Source: an uncultured Actinomycetes bacterium (GTDB taxonomy: Bacteria; Actinomycetota; Geothermincolia; Geothermincolales; RBG-13-55-18). From it: 39,609 nt of DNA. Position numbers and translations under genes: made by a program. Shown one piece after another: positions 14,959 through 23,164 of the stretch (within the stretch, counting starts at the first letter, position 1; every line of letters begins with the position of its first letter). The notes under the pieces were generated by a model. It searched no databases. It was given only the letters and a program-made list of their open reading frames with translations, and was not told the DNA's origin. The stretch is taken from assembly GCA_937128055.1 (NCBI GenBank), contig CAKZMC010000071.1, positions 1 to 39,609 on the forward strand. Reading direction: 5' to 3'.

Positions 14959-15644
14959 GCGAGGAGAAGAAGGCGCACTTTCTTGAAGATCTGCGGCTGG
15001 CAATGAAGCGCAAGGGCTTGGGGGGGCTGCTGAGGGACATCTTCCTGCATCCCGGCAACCAGGCCATCGCGCTCTACCGCGTTTACCGCTGGCTTTACCT
15101 CAAGGGGCGCATCAACCTCGCCTTCCTGGGCTACCGCCTCAACTATTTTCTCTGCGGGGTGGAGATACACCCGGATGCCGAGATCGGCCCCGACTTTCAC
15201 CTGGACCACCCCGTCAGCGTGCTCATCGGCAGGCGCACGCGCATCGGGAAGGGGGTGCGCATCTACTCCCACGTGGCGGTGGGGGCGGTGGGCCTGCCGG
15301 AGGAGAATCCCTTCATGGACGTGCGCGATTACGTGCAGATCTACCACGGGGCCATGGTGGGAGGCAGCGCCGTCATCGGGGAGTACGCGCAGATAGGGCT
15401 GAACGCCGTGGTGTGGAACCAGGACGTCCCGCCCTACTCGGTGGTGGTGGGAAACCCGGCGCGGGTGATCAAGGTGGAGGGAAGGCGGGTCAACCCCGAG
15501 GACTACGTGGGGTACAGGTACGACCCCTCTCATTTCCACGGGCCCCCTCCCGAGCATGACCCCGACAAGGAACCCGAGCGCAGCGAGTCCTGGACCGACC
15601 CCTCCACCTATTACAGGGACAAGGGCCGGCGGAAGGGCGGTTGA
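14955..15644 (+). CDS. Serine-acetyltransferase-like hexapeptide O-acetyltransferase
   Basis: A 229-residue protein starting at an ATG that overlaps the upstream TGA. Residues ~1-65 are helical (ALYRVYRWLYLKGRINLAFLGYRLNYFLCGVEIHPDAEIGPDFHLDHP), much like serine acetyltransferase and the WbbJ/colanic-type acetyltransferases. Hexapeptide turns follow (VLIGRRTRIGKGVRIYSHVAVGAVG, then MVGGSAVIGEYAQIGLNAVVWNQDV, VVVGNPARVI). The tail is charged and probably disordered. CysE would have a longer N-terminal domain, and the gene is in a polysaccharide operon, so acetylation of a sugar is more likely than cysteine synthesis. It is the last gene of the rightward operon. Confidence 0.8.
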   Translation: MSEEKKAHFLEDLRLAMKRKGLGGLLRDIFLHPGNQAIALYRVYRWLYLKGRINLAFLGYRLNYFLCGVEIHPDAEIGPDFHLDHPVSVLIGRRTRIGKGVRIYSHVAVGAVGLPEENPFMDVRDYVQIYHGAMVGGSAVIGEYAQIGLNAVVWNQDVPPYSVVVGNPARVIKVEGRRVNPEDYVGYRYDPSHFHGPPPEHDPDKEPERSESWTDPSTYYRDKGRRKGG

Positions 15645-15747
15645 AGGCCGGGAGTTGCGTTTGGAGGACGGGAGGGGCGGGAAGCGGTCCCGAGCCGACG
15701 CCCGGCGACGTGCGGCGCGCCTGCGTTCCGGCGCGCGGGAGAGGAAT

Positions 15748-15783
15748 ATAAAAGATAAAAGCCGGGCGGCAAGGCCGCCCGGC
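15748..15783 (-). terminator. Intrinsic terminator of the leftward priming-transferase operon
   Basis: GCCGGGCGGC (15761-15770) and GCCGCCCGGC (15774-15783) form a perfect 10-bp stem with a 3-nt loop. On the minus strand the stem is followed by TTTTATCTTTTATATT, a good T-tract. It lies about 35 bp past the stop of the sugar transferase gene. The plus side is followed by C-rich DNA, so it works best for leftward transcripts. It may also mark the end of the converging rightward operon. Confidence 0.88.
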
Positions 15784-15818
15784 CTCCCCCCAAGCCCCCT
15801 CGCCCTATCCGGTTATCG

Positions 15819-17423
15819 TCAATAGGCTCCGTTCCCGGAGACGATGGCCTTGAAGGTGCGCAGGATTATCTTTATGTCCTGCCAGAGGGACCAGGTCTCG
15901 ATGTAGTAGAGGTCGAGCTTGATCATCTCGTCAAAGGGCAGGTCGCTGCGGCCGCTCACCTGCCACAACCCGGTGATGCCGGGCTTGACGTTAAGCCGCT
16001 GCCGGTGCCAGTCCTTGTACTGGCGGACCTCCTCCTTGATGTGGGGCCTGGGTCCCACCAGGCTCATCTGGCCGGCCAGGACGTTGAAGATCTGCGGGAG
16101 CTCGTCGATGGAATACTTGCGGATGAACTTCCCCACCCGCGTGACGCGGGGGTCTTCCTTTTCCTTCCAGCAGAGCCAGCCGAACTCGTTGCCGGGTTTG
16201 CCGTTCACCATCATCACCTGAAGCTCGTGGGCCCCGTCGTACATGGAGCGGAATTTCAGGCAGGTGAAGCACTTGCCGTCCTTGCCCACCCTCTTGTGGC
16301 GGAAGAACACCGGTCCCGGCGAGTCCAGCTTGATGGCGATGGCGGTGACCAGGATGACGGGCAAGGCGACCAATAACGCGGCCACCCCGATCACGCGGTC
16401 CTCCACGGCCTTGAGCGCCTTCTTGTATCCCCTCAGCCTCTTCTCGCGCAGGCGTATGAGGGGTATGCCCCCGATCTCGTTGACCGCGATCTCGTCCGTG
16501 ATGACCTCGAAGAGGCGCGGCACTACGGAACATTCCACGCCCGCCTCGTTGCAGCGGGAGGTCAGGTCGAGGAGCTCCTCGGAGGAGGCGTGGCTGAAGG
16601 CTACGATCACCTTTTCCACGTTGAAGTCCTCGATGACTTTCCCGATATGGCCCATGTCCCCCAGCACCCTCAGGTCGCGCAGGACCGGCTCCTTGAATTC
16701 CGCGAAGAGGGGGTCGTCGTCCAGGAACCCTATGGGACGCAGGCCGAAGCACTTGTGTTTGATCAACTTGCAGGCCAACGACTTCCCGACCTTCCCCGCC
16801 CCCACGATGAGTGTGTTGCGCATGACCGCCTCGCTCATCCCCAGGAGGGAGAAGAGCGCCTGCAAGAACGTCCTTCCCAGGAAGATGAAGATGATGGTGA
16901 AGGCCCAGAAGAGGACCAGGAAGCCGCGGGGGGTGGCCTGGGAGTTGATCAGGAAGGAGAAGATCAGGGTGAAGACGACGTAGGCGTTCACCGCGCCCAC
17001 GATCCAGGGGACGCTGTCCAGGATGCGCACGCGGCGGTAGGCGTCGTAGAGGCCGCAGGCCTTGATGGCCATGAAGAGCACCGGCGAAGTGACAGCGAGG
17101 GTCACGGTGACCGTGCCCAGGGAGACGGCGTTCTCGGGCGGGAACGTGCGCAGGAACCAGGAGTTCTCGAAGCGCAGCCAGTAGGCCATCCAGATGGCGA
17201 GCCAGAGGGCCAGGGAATCCACGGCCACGCGTACGGCTACCCTGGCGGTCACCTCCAGGCGCCGCGACAGGGGGCGGCGCAGGAAACCGCGCGTCGCCTC
17301 CGAGATGATGGCCTGCAGTTCCTCGTCCGAGATCTCCTCGACGGCGTGCGTCGAGGGAGGCCCGTCCACGCCGAGTGACTGGCCCGAACCGGATCGGTTA
17401 CGCCTGGTGAGCTGCCCTTCCAT
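15819..17423 (-). CDS. Priming polyprenyl-phosphate sugar-1-phosphate transferase (WbaP/CpsE/GumD-like)
   Basis: A 534-residue membrane enzyme that should transfer a sugar-1-phosphate to undecaprenyl phosphate, the first step of the repeat unit. Residues ~1-55 are cytoplasmic. Membrane segments follow at ~60-200 (with YWLRFENSW), then a CoA-binding-like Rossmann segment (TLIVGAGKVGKSLA; GFLDDDP). The last ~200 residues are the bacterial sugar transferase domain: one hydrophobic helix, SPGPVFFRHKRVGKDGK, CLKFRSM, KYSIDELPQIFNVLAGQMSLVGPRP, then KPGITGLWQVSGRSDLPFDEM. All the usual catalytic motifs are present, so it looks active. Start ATG 17423 has GAGGGGG upstream and overlaps the preceding glycosyltransferase by 26 bp. 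The sugar donor cannot be told. Confidence 0.93.
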   Translation of the reverse strand: MEGQLTRRNRSGSGQSLGVDGPPSTHAVEEISDEELQAIISEATRGFLRRPLSRRLEVTARVAVRVAVDSLALWLAIWMAYWLRFENSWFLRTFPPENAVSLGTVTVTLAVTSPVLFMAIKACGLYDAYRRVRILDSVPWIVGAVNAYVVFTLIFSFLINSQATPRGFLVLFWAFTIIFIFLGRTFLQALFSLLGMSEAVMRNTLIVGAGKVGKSLACKLIKHKCFGLRPIGFLDDDPLFAEFKEPVLRDLRVLGDMGHIGKVIEDFNVEKVIVAFSHASSEELLDLTSRCNEAGVECSVVPRLFEVITDEIAVNEIGGIPLIRLREKRLRGYKKALKAVEDRVIGVAALLVALPVILVTAIAIKLDSPGPVFFRHKRVGKDGKCFTCLKFRSMYDGAHELQVMMVNGKPGNEFGWLCWKEKEDPRVTRVGKFIRKYSIDELPQIFNVLAGQMSLVGPRPHIKEEVRQYKDWHRQRLNVKPGITGLWQVSGRSDLPFDEMIKLDLYYIETWSLWQDIKIILRTFKAIVSGNGAY

Positions 17424-18600
17424 GGTAAATCCCCCTCGCCTTGTCTCCTAGCGGGGCCACTTCCCTCAAGTGCCCCCCTTTTGCCGGTTTCACCCTGTCC
17501 TCACGAAAGCGCCTCCACGCATTCTCCACGTATTTGGAAATATTTTCCTTAAACACCGCGGTGTCGAAAAGCTGCGCCCGCCGGCGTGCCCGCTCCGGGT
17601 CGAAGCGGCCCGGGTCGAAGTCCCTGACCGTTTCCTCCAGGCACTCCGCTTCCTGGCGGTCGAAGAAGACCCCCGTCTCTCCCTCCACCACCGTCTCCAG
17701 GGCTCCGCCGGCGCGGTAGGCGATCACCGGCCTGCCCGCGGCCATGGCCTCGAGGGGGACGATGCCGAAGTCTTCCTCCTGGGGGAAGACCAGGGCCGCG
17801 CAGCGGGAGTAGAGCTCCCCCAGCTCTGCGTCGCCCACCCTTCCCAGGAATTCCACGTTCGGCCTCGCCATGCGGCGCAAGGACTCCAGCTCGGAGCCGG
17901 TGCCGGCGATCTTCAGGGGAAGCCCCAGGCGGTTGAAGGCCTGCACCGCGATGTCCGCCCGCTTGTAGGGGATCAGCCTCCCCACGAGGAGGAAGTAGTC
18001 TTCGACGTGGGATGACGGCCGCAGCCAGGAGGTGTCCACGGGAGGATAGATCACGTCGGCTTCCCTCCGGTAATACTTCCGGATGCGCCGGGCCACATGC
18101 TCGCTGATGGCCACGAAGAGGTCCACCCGGTCGGCCGCGCAACGGTCCCATACGCGCAGGTAATTGGTCATGTAAGGAAGCAGCGCCTTTAGCAGCGGGT
18201 TGAGCGCCCCGAAGCGCGGGTTTTCCAGGTAATGGTGGTAACCGCTCCAGTAATAGCGGATGGGAGTGTAACAGTAGCAGACGTGCAGGGTCTCCGGGCG
18301 GGTTATGACCCCCTTGGCCTCCGCGTGGCTGGAGGAGATGACCACGTCGTATCCGGAGAGGTCGAACCTCTCGAAGGCCACCATCCTCAGCATGGGGAAA
18401 GCCCGGTGTTTCGTCTTGGCCAGCGGGATCTTCTGCAGGAAGGAGGTACGTACGTCGGCGCCCGCAAGGGAAGGGAACTCGCCGGAGACGAAGACGGAGG
18501 TGTAGATGGGCGCCTCCGGATAGATCTCATGCAAGGTCAGGAGAACCCTTTCCGAGCCTGCCAGGTTGGTGAGCCAGTCGTGCGTCAGGGCTACCCTCAT
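17398..18600 (-). CDS. Glycosyltransferase family 4 (WbaZ-like mannosyltransferase type)
   Basis: A 400-residue GT-B enzyme. The opening MRVALTHDWLTNLAGSERVLLTL is characteristic of the WbaZ/GT4 group found beside priming transferases. Other signs are SSHAEAKG, CYCYTPIRYYWSGYH, VAISEHVARRIRKYYRREADVIYPPVD, and FPQEEDFGIVPLEAMAAGRPVIAYRAGGALETV holding the EX7E glutamates. It probably adds the second sugar onto the primed lipid, often mannose in this subgroup, though that is inference. The ATG at 18600 has GGAGAGG about 5 nt upstream. It is the first gene of the two-gene leftward unit ending at the terminator near 15748. Its upstream DNA is the AT-rich region 18601-19181. Confidence 0.9.
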   Translation of the reverse strand: MRVALTHDWLTNLAGSERVLLTLHEIYPEAPIYTSVFVSGEFPSLAGADVRTSFLQKIPLAKTKHRAFPMLRMVAFERFDLSGYDVVISSSHAEAKGVITRPETLHVCYCYTPIRYYWSGYHHYLENPRFGALNPLLKALLPYMTNYLRVWDRCAADRVDLFVAISEHVARRIRKYYRREADVIYPPVDTSWLRPSSHVEDYFLLVGRLIPYKRADIAVQAFNRLGLPLKIAGTGSELESLRRMARPNVEFLGRVGDAELGELYSRCAALVFPQEEDFGIVPLEAMAAGRPVIAYRAGGALETVVEGETGVFFDRQEAECLEETVRDFDPGRFDPERARRRAQLFDTAVFKENISKYVENAWRRFREDRVKPAKGGHLREVAPLGDKARGIYHGRAAHQA

Positions 18601-18912
18601 CGCCTCTCCAGGGCTTTGTCCTTCAAGATCTCGTCCTCCAATCGATTGGCCGGGCGTCCTTCCGGGGCGGTTAACGAGAACAGATACGGTTTCTTGATGA
18701 TGGGTGAAGATTATTCCCCGGTCGTGATGTCATCGGGATGGAAATATCGGCCGTTTCCAGATCTTCGCCCGAGTGGAAAAGTTTTTGCGCCCGACTTTTT
18801 GTCTTAACACCCCCAGTTACAACAAGATGACCTGACCGCCGCTACCCCTAAAAGACGCTTGCCATATTCTCAACGAACCTGTATGCTACGCAAACAGCAA
18901 GGTCCCGAATTG

Positions 18913-18928
18913 TCTATCTGCGGATAGA
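18913..18928. repeat. Inverted repeat TCTATC-N4-GATAGA
   Basis: A perfect 6-bp inverted repeat with a 4-bp spacer (TCTATCTGCGGATAGA) in the AT-rich region. It falls about 30-40 bp downstream of the candidate start of leftward transcription. It may be an operator or a small stem in the leader. Confidence 0.4.
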
Positions 18929-18961
18929 TATTTCCACCCAACCTATATGTCCATCCAGATA

Positions 18962-18995
18962 GTTATATTTTAAATCAGCGTAACGCGTACAACAA
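18962..18995 (-). promoter_or_regulatory. Candidate promoter for the leftward GT4/priming transferase unit
   Basis: On the minus strand TTGTTG, a 17-bp spacer, then TAAAAT (18967-18972). TATAAC (18962-18967) is a second possible -10 with TTGTAC 19 bp upstream. Both lie in the AT-rich intergenic DNA. The -35 matches are weak. The predicted leader to the ATG at 18600 is long. Confidence 0.4.
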
Positions 18996-19181
18996 GTTAC
19001 CCACTCGTTTATGTTACAAAATCACAACCACGGCGCAACACTATCGTAACAATTGGGGCCGCGCTCCGATAGGCGTTGATATAAGCTGGCGGCCAACGTC
19101 CCGGGAAGGACGGAGCTGCCGCTTTCTCCCAGGCTCCCGTGCGAAGCGTTGCCAGGCGGGGCACGCGTGGCGGCGGGCTTT

Positions 19182-20144
19182 CTACTGGCTCCCCTTGAGG
19201 ATCCTTTCCGCCTCCTTCCGCCAGGATTGGAGGGGAAACCATCCCATCCACTGTTCGGGTGCCATGCGGATGTACTTCTCCACCTCCGCGACCACCTCGT
19301 TCATGATGCGCTGCACCTCGGCTTTGCGCCCCGCCGCCTGGTCGCAGAAGATGGGGGGCCCGAAGATGAGCAGGCTGGAGTAGGGGTCCTTGCCGCGCAG
19401 CAGGGCGAGGGGGACGATGGGAGCCCCGGAGTCGTAGGAGAAGTGCGCCCATCCGCTGCCCACGGCGGCGGGCTTTCCGAAAAGCTGCACCACGCCGGTC
19501 CCGGGGACGTCGAAGGCGATGCCAACCCACTTTCCCTTGGCCAGGTGCTCCCTCACCTTCGGTATGACATCCTTGTTGACCAAGAACACCGGCTCCTCGG
19601 GGTCGCACCCGAGGAGCCCCCCGAAGAAGATCATGGCTTCCAGGTAGCGCGGCACCGGGGTGTCCGCGGGGTTGTAGGTGAAGGTGGTGTAGGGCCTCCC
19701 CCTGCGGGCCATGACGGCGTGGGCGGTGGCGATCTCGCCCAGGTGGGCGCCGACGAAGATGACCCCCTTGCCCAGGGACGCGGCGCGGTCGAGGTTTTCC
19801 TCCCCCTCCACGCGCAACCCCCGCAGGTAGCGCTCGCCGTTCTTTCCCAGCTTGAACATGTCCAGCATGGGCATGAACATGGTGGCGCACGCCCCGCGTG
19901 CGATAGCGTTCAGCCTTTTGTCGTCGCCTATCTCGGGCAGGGCCTCGCGGATCCTGGCCTTCAGGCGCCGGCGCATGCCCGGGCGCGCGTAGTAGATGGC
20001 GGCCCCCAGCCACCGGAACAGCGCGTACATCAGGGAAGCCGGCAGGAACTTGAAGAGGAAGAGCGTAAAGCGGAAAATGGCCAGCAGGAAACCGTCCAGC
20101 GCGCGCATGAATATGTTCGGCCTCTCTTCTCTCCCTTCACTCAT
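19182..20144 (-). CDS. LpxL/HtrB-like lysophospholipid acyltransferase paralogue 1
   Basis: A 320-residue membrane-associated acyltransferase-like protein. An N-terminal hydrophobic stretch (LLAIFRFTLFLFKFLPASLMYALFRWLGAAIYYARPG) is followed by the LPLAT fold. The block LFGKPAAVGSGWAHFSYDSGAPIVPLALLRGK matches the conserved C-terminal half of LpxL and of actinobacterial PatA-type acyltransferases. Such enzymes move a fatty acyl chain to a glycolipid or lipid. The catalytic segment reads GAHLGEIATAHAV near residue 133; a typical HX4(D/E) motif would need an acid five residues after the His, but Ala is there. ATG 20144 has AAAGGGGG 7 nt upstream. It is the last of three paralogues in a leftward cluster, and its activity is uncertain because of the altered motif. 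Confidence 0.82.
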   Translation of the reverse strand: MSEGREERPNIFMRALDGFLLAIFRFTLFLFKFLPASLMYALFRWLGAAIYYARPGMRRRLKARIREALPEIGDDKRLNAIARGACATMFMPMLDMFKLGKNGERYLRGLRVEGEENLDRAASLGKGVIFVGAHLGEIATAHAVMARRGRPYTTFTYNPADTPVPRYLEAMIFFGGLLGCDPEEPVFLVNKDVIPKVREHLAKGKWVGIAFDVPGTGVVQLFGKPAAVGSGWAHFSYDSGAPIVPLALLRGKDPYSSLLIFGPPIFCDQAAGRKAEVQRIMNEVVAEVEKYIRMAPEQWMGWFPLQSWRKEAERILKGSQ

Positions 20145-20224
20145 CTGTCAACCCCCTTTCGCGAGCGCCTTCTCTTCCTTGCCGTGGACTCGGGCCGTGA
20201 CGAGGAGAGCAGTCCACGTTTACT

Positions 20225-21205
20225 TCACCGGGAGGGCGCCTTCCCTAGGATCTCCTGCGCCTGCTTCTGCCAGGCAGGGAGGCCGAACCATCCCATCCAC
20301 TGTTCGGGGGCCTGCCGTATGAGCTTCTCCACCGCCGCGATGGTCTCGCCCATGATGCGCGCGACCTCTTCCTTGCGCTCCGCCGTGGCGTCGCTGAAGA
20401 CGGGAGGCTGGAAGGTGAGGAGGTTGTCGCAGGGGTGCTTGCCGCGCAGCAGGGCGAGGGGCACGACGGGCGCCCCGGTGTCGTAGGAGAAATGGGCCCA
20501 ACCGCTGGCCACGGCGGCGGGCTTTCCGAAGAGCTGCACCACGCCGGTCCCGGGGACGTCGAAGGTGAGCCCGATCCACTTGCCCTTCTTCAGGTGCTCT
20601 ATCACCCGGTGGATGATGTCCTTGCCGGCCAGAAAGGCCGGCTCCTCGGGGTCGCACCCGAGAAGCCCGGCGTAGTATTGCAGGGCTTCCACGTAGCGCG
20701 GGACGGGGGTGTCGGCGGGATTGTAGGTTATGGGTGTGTAGGGCCTTCCCCGGCGGGCCATGACGGCATGCGCTATGGCCACCGCGCCAAGGTGGGCGCC
20801 GACGAGGATGATGCCCTTGCCCAGGGCAGCGGCGCGGTCGAGGTGCTCCTCCCCCTCCACGCACAGCTCCCGCATGTAGCGTTCCCCCTCCCTGCCGAGC
20901 GTGAAGACGTCCAGCATGGGTACGAAGGCGCTGGCGCAGGCGCCGCGGGCGACGGCGCTTATCTTCCTCGCGTCCCCCATCTCCGGTAGGGCTTCGGCGA
21001 TCCTGGCCTCCAGCCTGCGGCGCATGCCGGGGCGGGCGAGGAGCAGGGCGGCGGCGATTCCCCGGAAGATCGCGTACATGACGGAAGGCGGGAAGACGTA
21101 GAACATGATGCGGGTGGCGTGGAAGAGCGCCATCAAGGAACCTTGCAGGATGCGGAAGATGATGTTCGGCCTTTCCCGCCTTTCTTCGCCGCTTTGCCCT
21201 TCCAT
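20225..21205 (-). CDS. LpxL/HtrB-like lysophospholipid acyltransferase paralogue 2
   Basis: About 326 residues. ATG at 21205 (MEGQSGEERRERPN) has AAGGAGG 6 nt upstream, so the seven extra track residues are dropped. It aligns end to end with the neighbour at 19182: ERPNI start, PGMRRRLEARIAEALPE, RGACASAFVPMLDVF, YNPADTPVPRY, FDVPGTGVVQLFGKPAAVASGWAHF and PEQWMGWFGL. The catalytic segment is GAHLGAVAIAHAV, with no acid at the HX4(D/E) position. Even the DNA is similar across the GTGVVQLFGKPAA block, which suggests a fairly recent duplication. It follows the unknown coiled-coil gene by about 100 bp and leads into paralogue 1 after 80 bp, so one transcript is likely. Confidence 0.82.
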   Translation of the reverse strand: MEGQSGEERRERPNIIFRILQGSLMALFHATRIMFYVFPPSVMYAIFRGIAAALLLARPGMRRRLEARIAEALPEMGDARKISAVARGACASAFVPMLDVFTLGREGERYMRELCVEGEEHLDRAAALGKGIILVGAHLGAVAIAHAVMARRGRPYTPITYNPADTPVPRYVEALQYYAGLLGCDPEEPAFLAGKDIIHRVIEHLKKGKWIGLTFDVPGTGVVQLFGKPAAVASGWAHFSYDTGAPVVPLALLRGKHPCDNLLTFQPPVFSDATAERKEEVARIMGETIAAVEKLIRQAPEQWMGWFGLPAWQKQAQEILGKAPSR

Positions 21206-21302
21206 TCGCAGCCTCCTTCCACGCACGGTTTTTCGATGCTTTAGGTTGGCATGGCGACGTCGCTCTCGTCAATCCTTGGTGTGCCGGCCGCGGCGAACGT
21301 TT

Positions 21303-21995
21303 TCACTTGGAGGGCATGAGGGCCTGGATCGCCTCGCTGGCCTGCTTGATCAAGGCGTTCGCCTCGTCCACCAGGGTGAGGTCGCCCGTGGCGATGGCCT
21401 GCAGGTAAAGGTCGCAGGCCTTGATGTAGAGGTCGAAGATCTGCAGGACCTGCTGGCGCATGGGCTCGAGCTCGGGCGCCAGCGTCACGGAGGCCGCCTG
21501 GTTGCGGTAGTTCACCAGCGTCGACTTGGTGCGGGAGATCTCGTTGGCCATCTCCATGCCGGAGATGATGTCCTGCCCCATGACGTCTATGTTCTTCTGC
21601 AGCGTGTTCAGGTCCTGGAAGGTCTGGGAGGGGAGGGAGGTTTCCAGCGCCTGCATGCCGGTGGACTGGGCGAGTTCCTGCTCCTTGGCGGCCAGCTCTT
21701 CCTGCTCCTTCCGCAGCTGCTCCTCGTGCTCCGGGCTGTAGCGGTCTATGTACTCCACCCGGTAATTGCCGGCCTCCGAGGGATTGACCCAGGCCGTCTG
21801 GGTGTTGTCTTCCCAGACGTAGTTGTCGATGGGATCCCGGACAATGGTCCCGTATCTCACCATCACCTTGTCCGGCGTGAGCGTCATCCAGGCGATGATG
21901 ATCACCAGGATGGCCGCCAGGGCTCCCATGCCGACCCAGAGAGAGGTTTTCGCCCCCCTGCTCAGGTTGGCGTACCACAGTGTCAGCCTGTGCAT
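21303..21995 (-). CDS. Unknown membrane-anchored coiled-coil protein
   Basis: About 230 residues; I do not recognise the family. ATG at 21995 (MHRLTLWYANLSRG) has GAGGAG 5 nt upstream; the longer track frame has no start signal. A short basic cytoplasmic end is followed by one strong membrane helix (SLWVGMGALAAILVIIIAWMTL, ~20-41). The rest should be outside the cell: YGTIVRDPIDNYVWEDNTQTAWVNPSEAGNYRVEYIDRY, then a charged helix EEQLRKEQEELAAKEQELAQ likely to form a coiled coil, and a helical C-terminus. It has no cysteines or catalytic-looking motif. It sits inside the acyltransferase cluster and in the same direction, so a structural or adaptor role near those enzymes is possible. Confidence 0.7.
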   Translation of the reverse strand: MHRLTLWYANLSRGAKTSLWVGMGALAAILVIIIAWMTLTPDKVMVRYGTIVRDPIDNYVWEDNTQTAWVNPSEAGNYRVEYIDRYSPEHEEQLRKEQEELAAKEQELAQSTGMQALETSLPSQTFQDLNTLQKNIDVMGQDIISGMEMANEISRTKSTLVNYRNQAASVTLAPELEPMRQQVLQIFDLYIKACDLYLQAIATGDLTLVDEANALIKQASEAIQALMPSK

Positions 21996-22180
21996 CTCTA
22001 CTCCTCGCGATCTTCTTATCTGACTGTGCTGGGCACGGGGCGGTTCCCGGGCCATGTTCCCCCGGTGCGGCGGCCACGGCGTGCGCGGACGCACAGCCCG
22101 GTCGGGAACGATTAAATGGTAACATTAAATGCAGGTGCCTTCCACGGAGGCGAAACGCTGGGGATCAAGGCGGGGACACC

Positions 22181-23164
22181 TCACCCCTCTCTGTGCAGGA
22201 GCTGTTGCGCCTGCTCCCACCAGGACGAGAGCCCGAACCAGCTCATCCACTGCCCCGGTGCCTCCCGTATGAATTTTTCCTCGGCGGCCACCACCTCATC
22301 CATGACGCGCTGCACCTCGGCCTTGCGCTCCGCCGCCTGGTCGCAGAGGATGGGGGGCTGAAAGGCCAGGCGGTTGTCGAAAGGCCCCTTGCCGCGCAGC
22401 AGCACAAAGGGAACGATAGGCGACCCCGTCTCGTAGGCGAAATGAGCCGTGCCGCTGGCGAAGGCCGCAGGTTTCCCGAAGAACCGCACTACGCCGGTGC
22501 CGGGGACGTCGAAGGTGAGACCTATGCTCTTCCCCCTCGACAGGTGCTCCCTCACCCTGGGTATTATGTCTTTGCCTGCCCAGAAGACGGGCTCCTCGAC
22601 GTCGCACCCGAGAAACCCGGCGTGGAAAGCCATGGCCTCCACGTAGCGGGGCGTGGAGGTGTCGCCGGGATTGTACATGATGGGGGTATAGGGCTTCCCC
22701 ATACGTGCGAGCACCGCGTGGATGACGGCCACCCCGCCCTGGTGGGGGGTGATGAATATGATTCCTTTGCCCAGGGACTCGGCGCGGGCGAGGTTTTCCT
22801 CTCCCTCCACACGCAGCCCGCGCATGTAGCGATCCCCGTGCCTCTCCATGGTGAAGATGTCGGCCATGGGCATGAAGAGGCTCGCGCATACCTGGCGCGC
22901 GACGCTGCCTATCGCATTGCCGTGCCGCAGTTCCGGCATGGCCTCGGCGATCCTGGCCTCCAGCCTGCGGCGCATGCCGGGGCGGGCATGGTAGAAGCCG
23001 TAGCCAAGGGCTCGGAAAAGCGCGTACATGAGGGAAGGCGGCAGCAAGCGGAAGAGAAAGCGGGTTACGTGGAAGACGGCCATCAGGTAACACTCAAGCA
23101 TGCGAAAGAGGAATCGCGGCCTTGCCGCGCTCTCCTCTCTTGCCGCCTTCCTCCGTCCGGCCAT
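22181..23164 (-). CDS. LpxL/HtrB-like lysophospholipid acyltransferase paralogue 3
   Basis: About 327 residues. ATG at 23164 (MAGRRKAAREESAARP) has GAAGGTGAG about 6 nt upstream; the first 47 track residues are probably not translated. It has the same layout as its two neighbours: hydrophobic N-terminus, PGMRRRLEARIAEAMPEL, YNPGDTSTPRYVEAM, FDVPGTGVVRFFGKPAAFASGTAHFAYETGSPIVPF, and APGQWMSWFGL near the end. The catalytic segment is TPHQGGVAVIHAV: the first His is kept, but both the acid and the usual glycine-histidine context differ. It is the most divergent of the three and the first gene of the leftward cluster, followed 185 bp later by the unknown coiled-coil gene. Confidence 0.82.
   Translation of the reverse strand: MAGRRKAAREESAARPRFLFRMLECYLMAVFHVTRFLFRLLPPSLMYALFRALGYGFYHARPGMRRRLEARIAEAMPELRHGNAIGSVARQVCASLFMPMADIFTMERHGDRYMRGLRVEGEENLARAESLGKGIIFITPHQGGVAVIHAVLARMGKPYTPIMYNPGDTSTPRYVEAMAFHAGFLGCDVEEPVFWAGKDIIPRVREHLSRGKSIGLTFDVPGTGVVRFFGKPAAFASGTAHFAYETGSPIVPFVLLRGKGPFDNRLAFQPPILCDQAAERKAEVQRVMDEVVAAEEKFIREAPGQWMSWFGLSSWWEQAQQLLHREG

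Larger units (their letters stand above)
18601..19181. other. AT-rich intergenic region with repeated motifs
   Basis: About 580 bp without a supportable gene, and clearly richer in A+T than anything else in the window. It lies upstream of the leftward glycosyltransferase at 18600. It holds a promoter candidate (18962-18995 on the minus strand), an inverted repeat TCTATC-TGCG-GATAGA, and several GTTAC/GTAAC words between about 18810 and 19050. If the promoter is right, the transcript has a leader of about 350 nt. I do not recognise a known riboswitch class in it. Confidence 0.5.

Noticed and set aside
14955-15644. CysE for cysteine synthesis
   Set aside because: The N-terminal helical domain is short, and the gene is translationally coupled to a glycosyltransferase in a polysaccharide operon.
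18601-18960. Known riboswitch (for example c-di-GMP) in the long leader
   Set aside because: I could not match the conserved cores that I know. The region is reported as unexplained instead.
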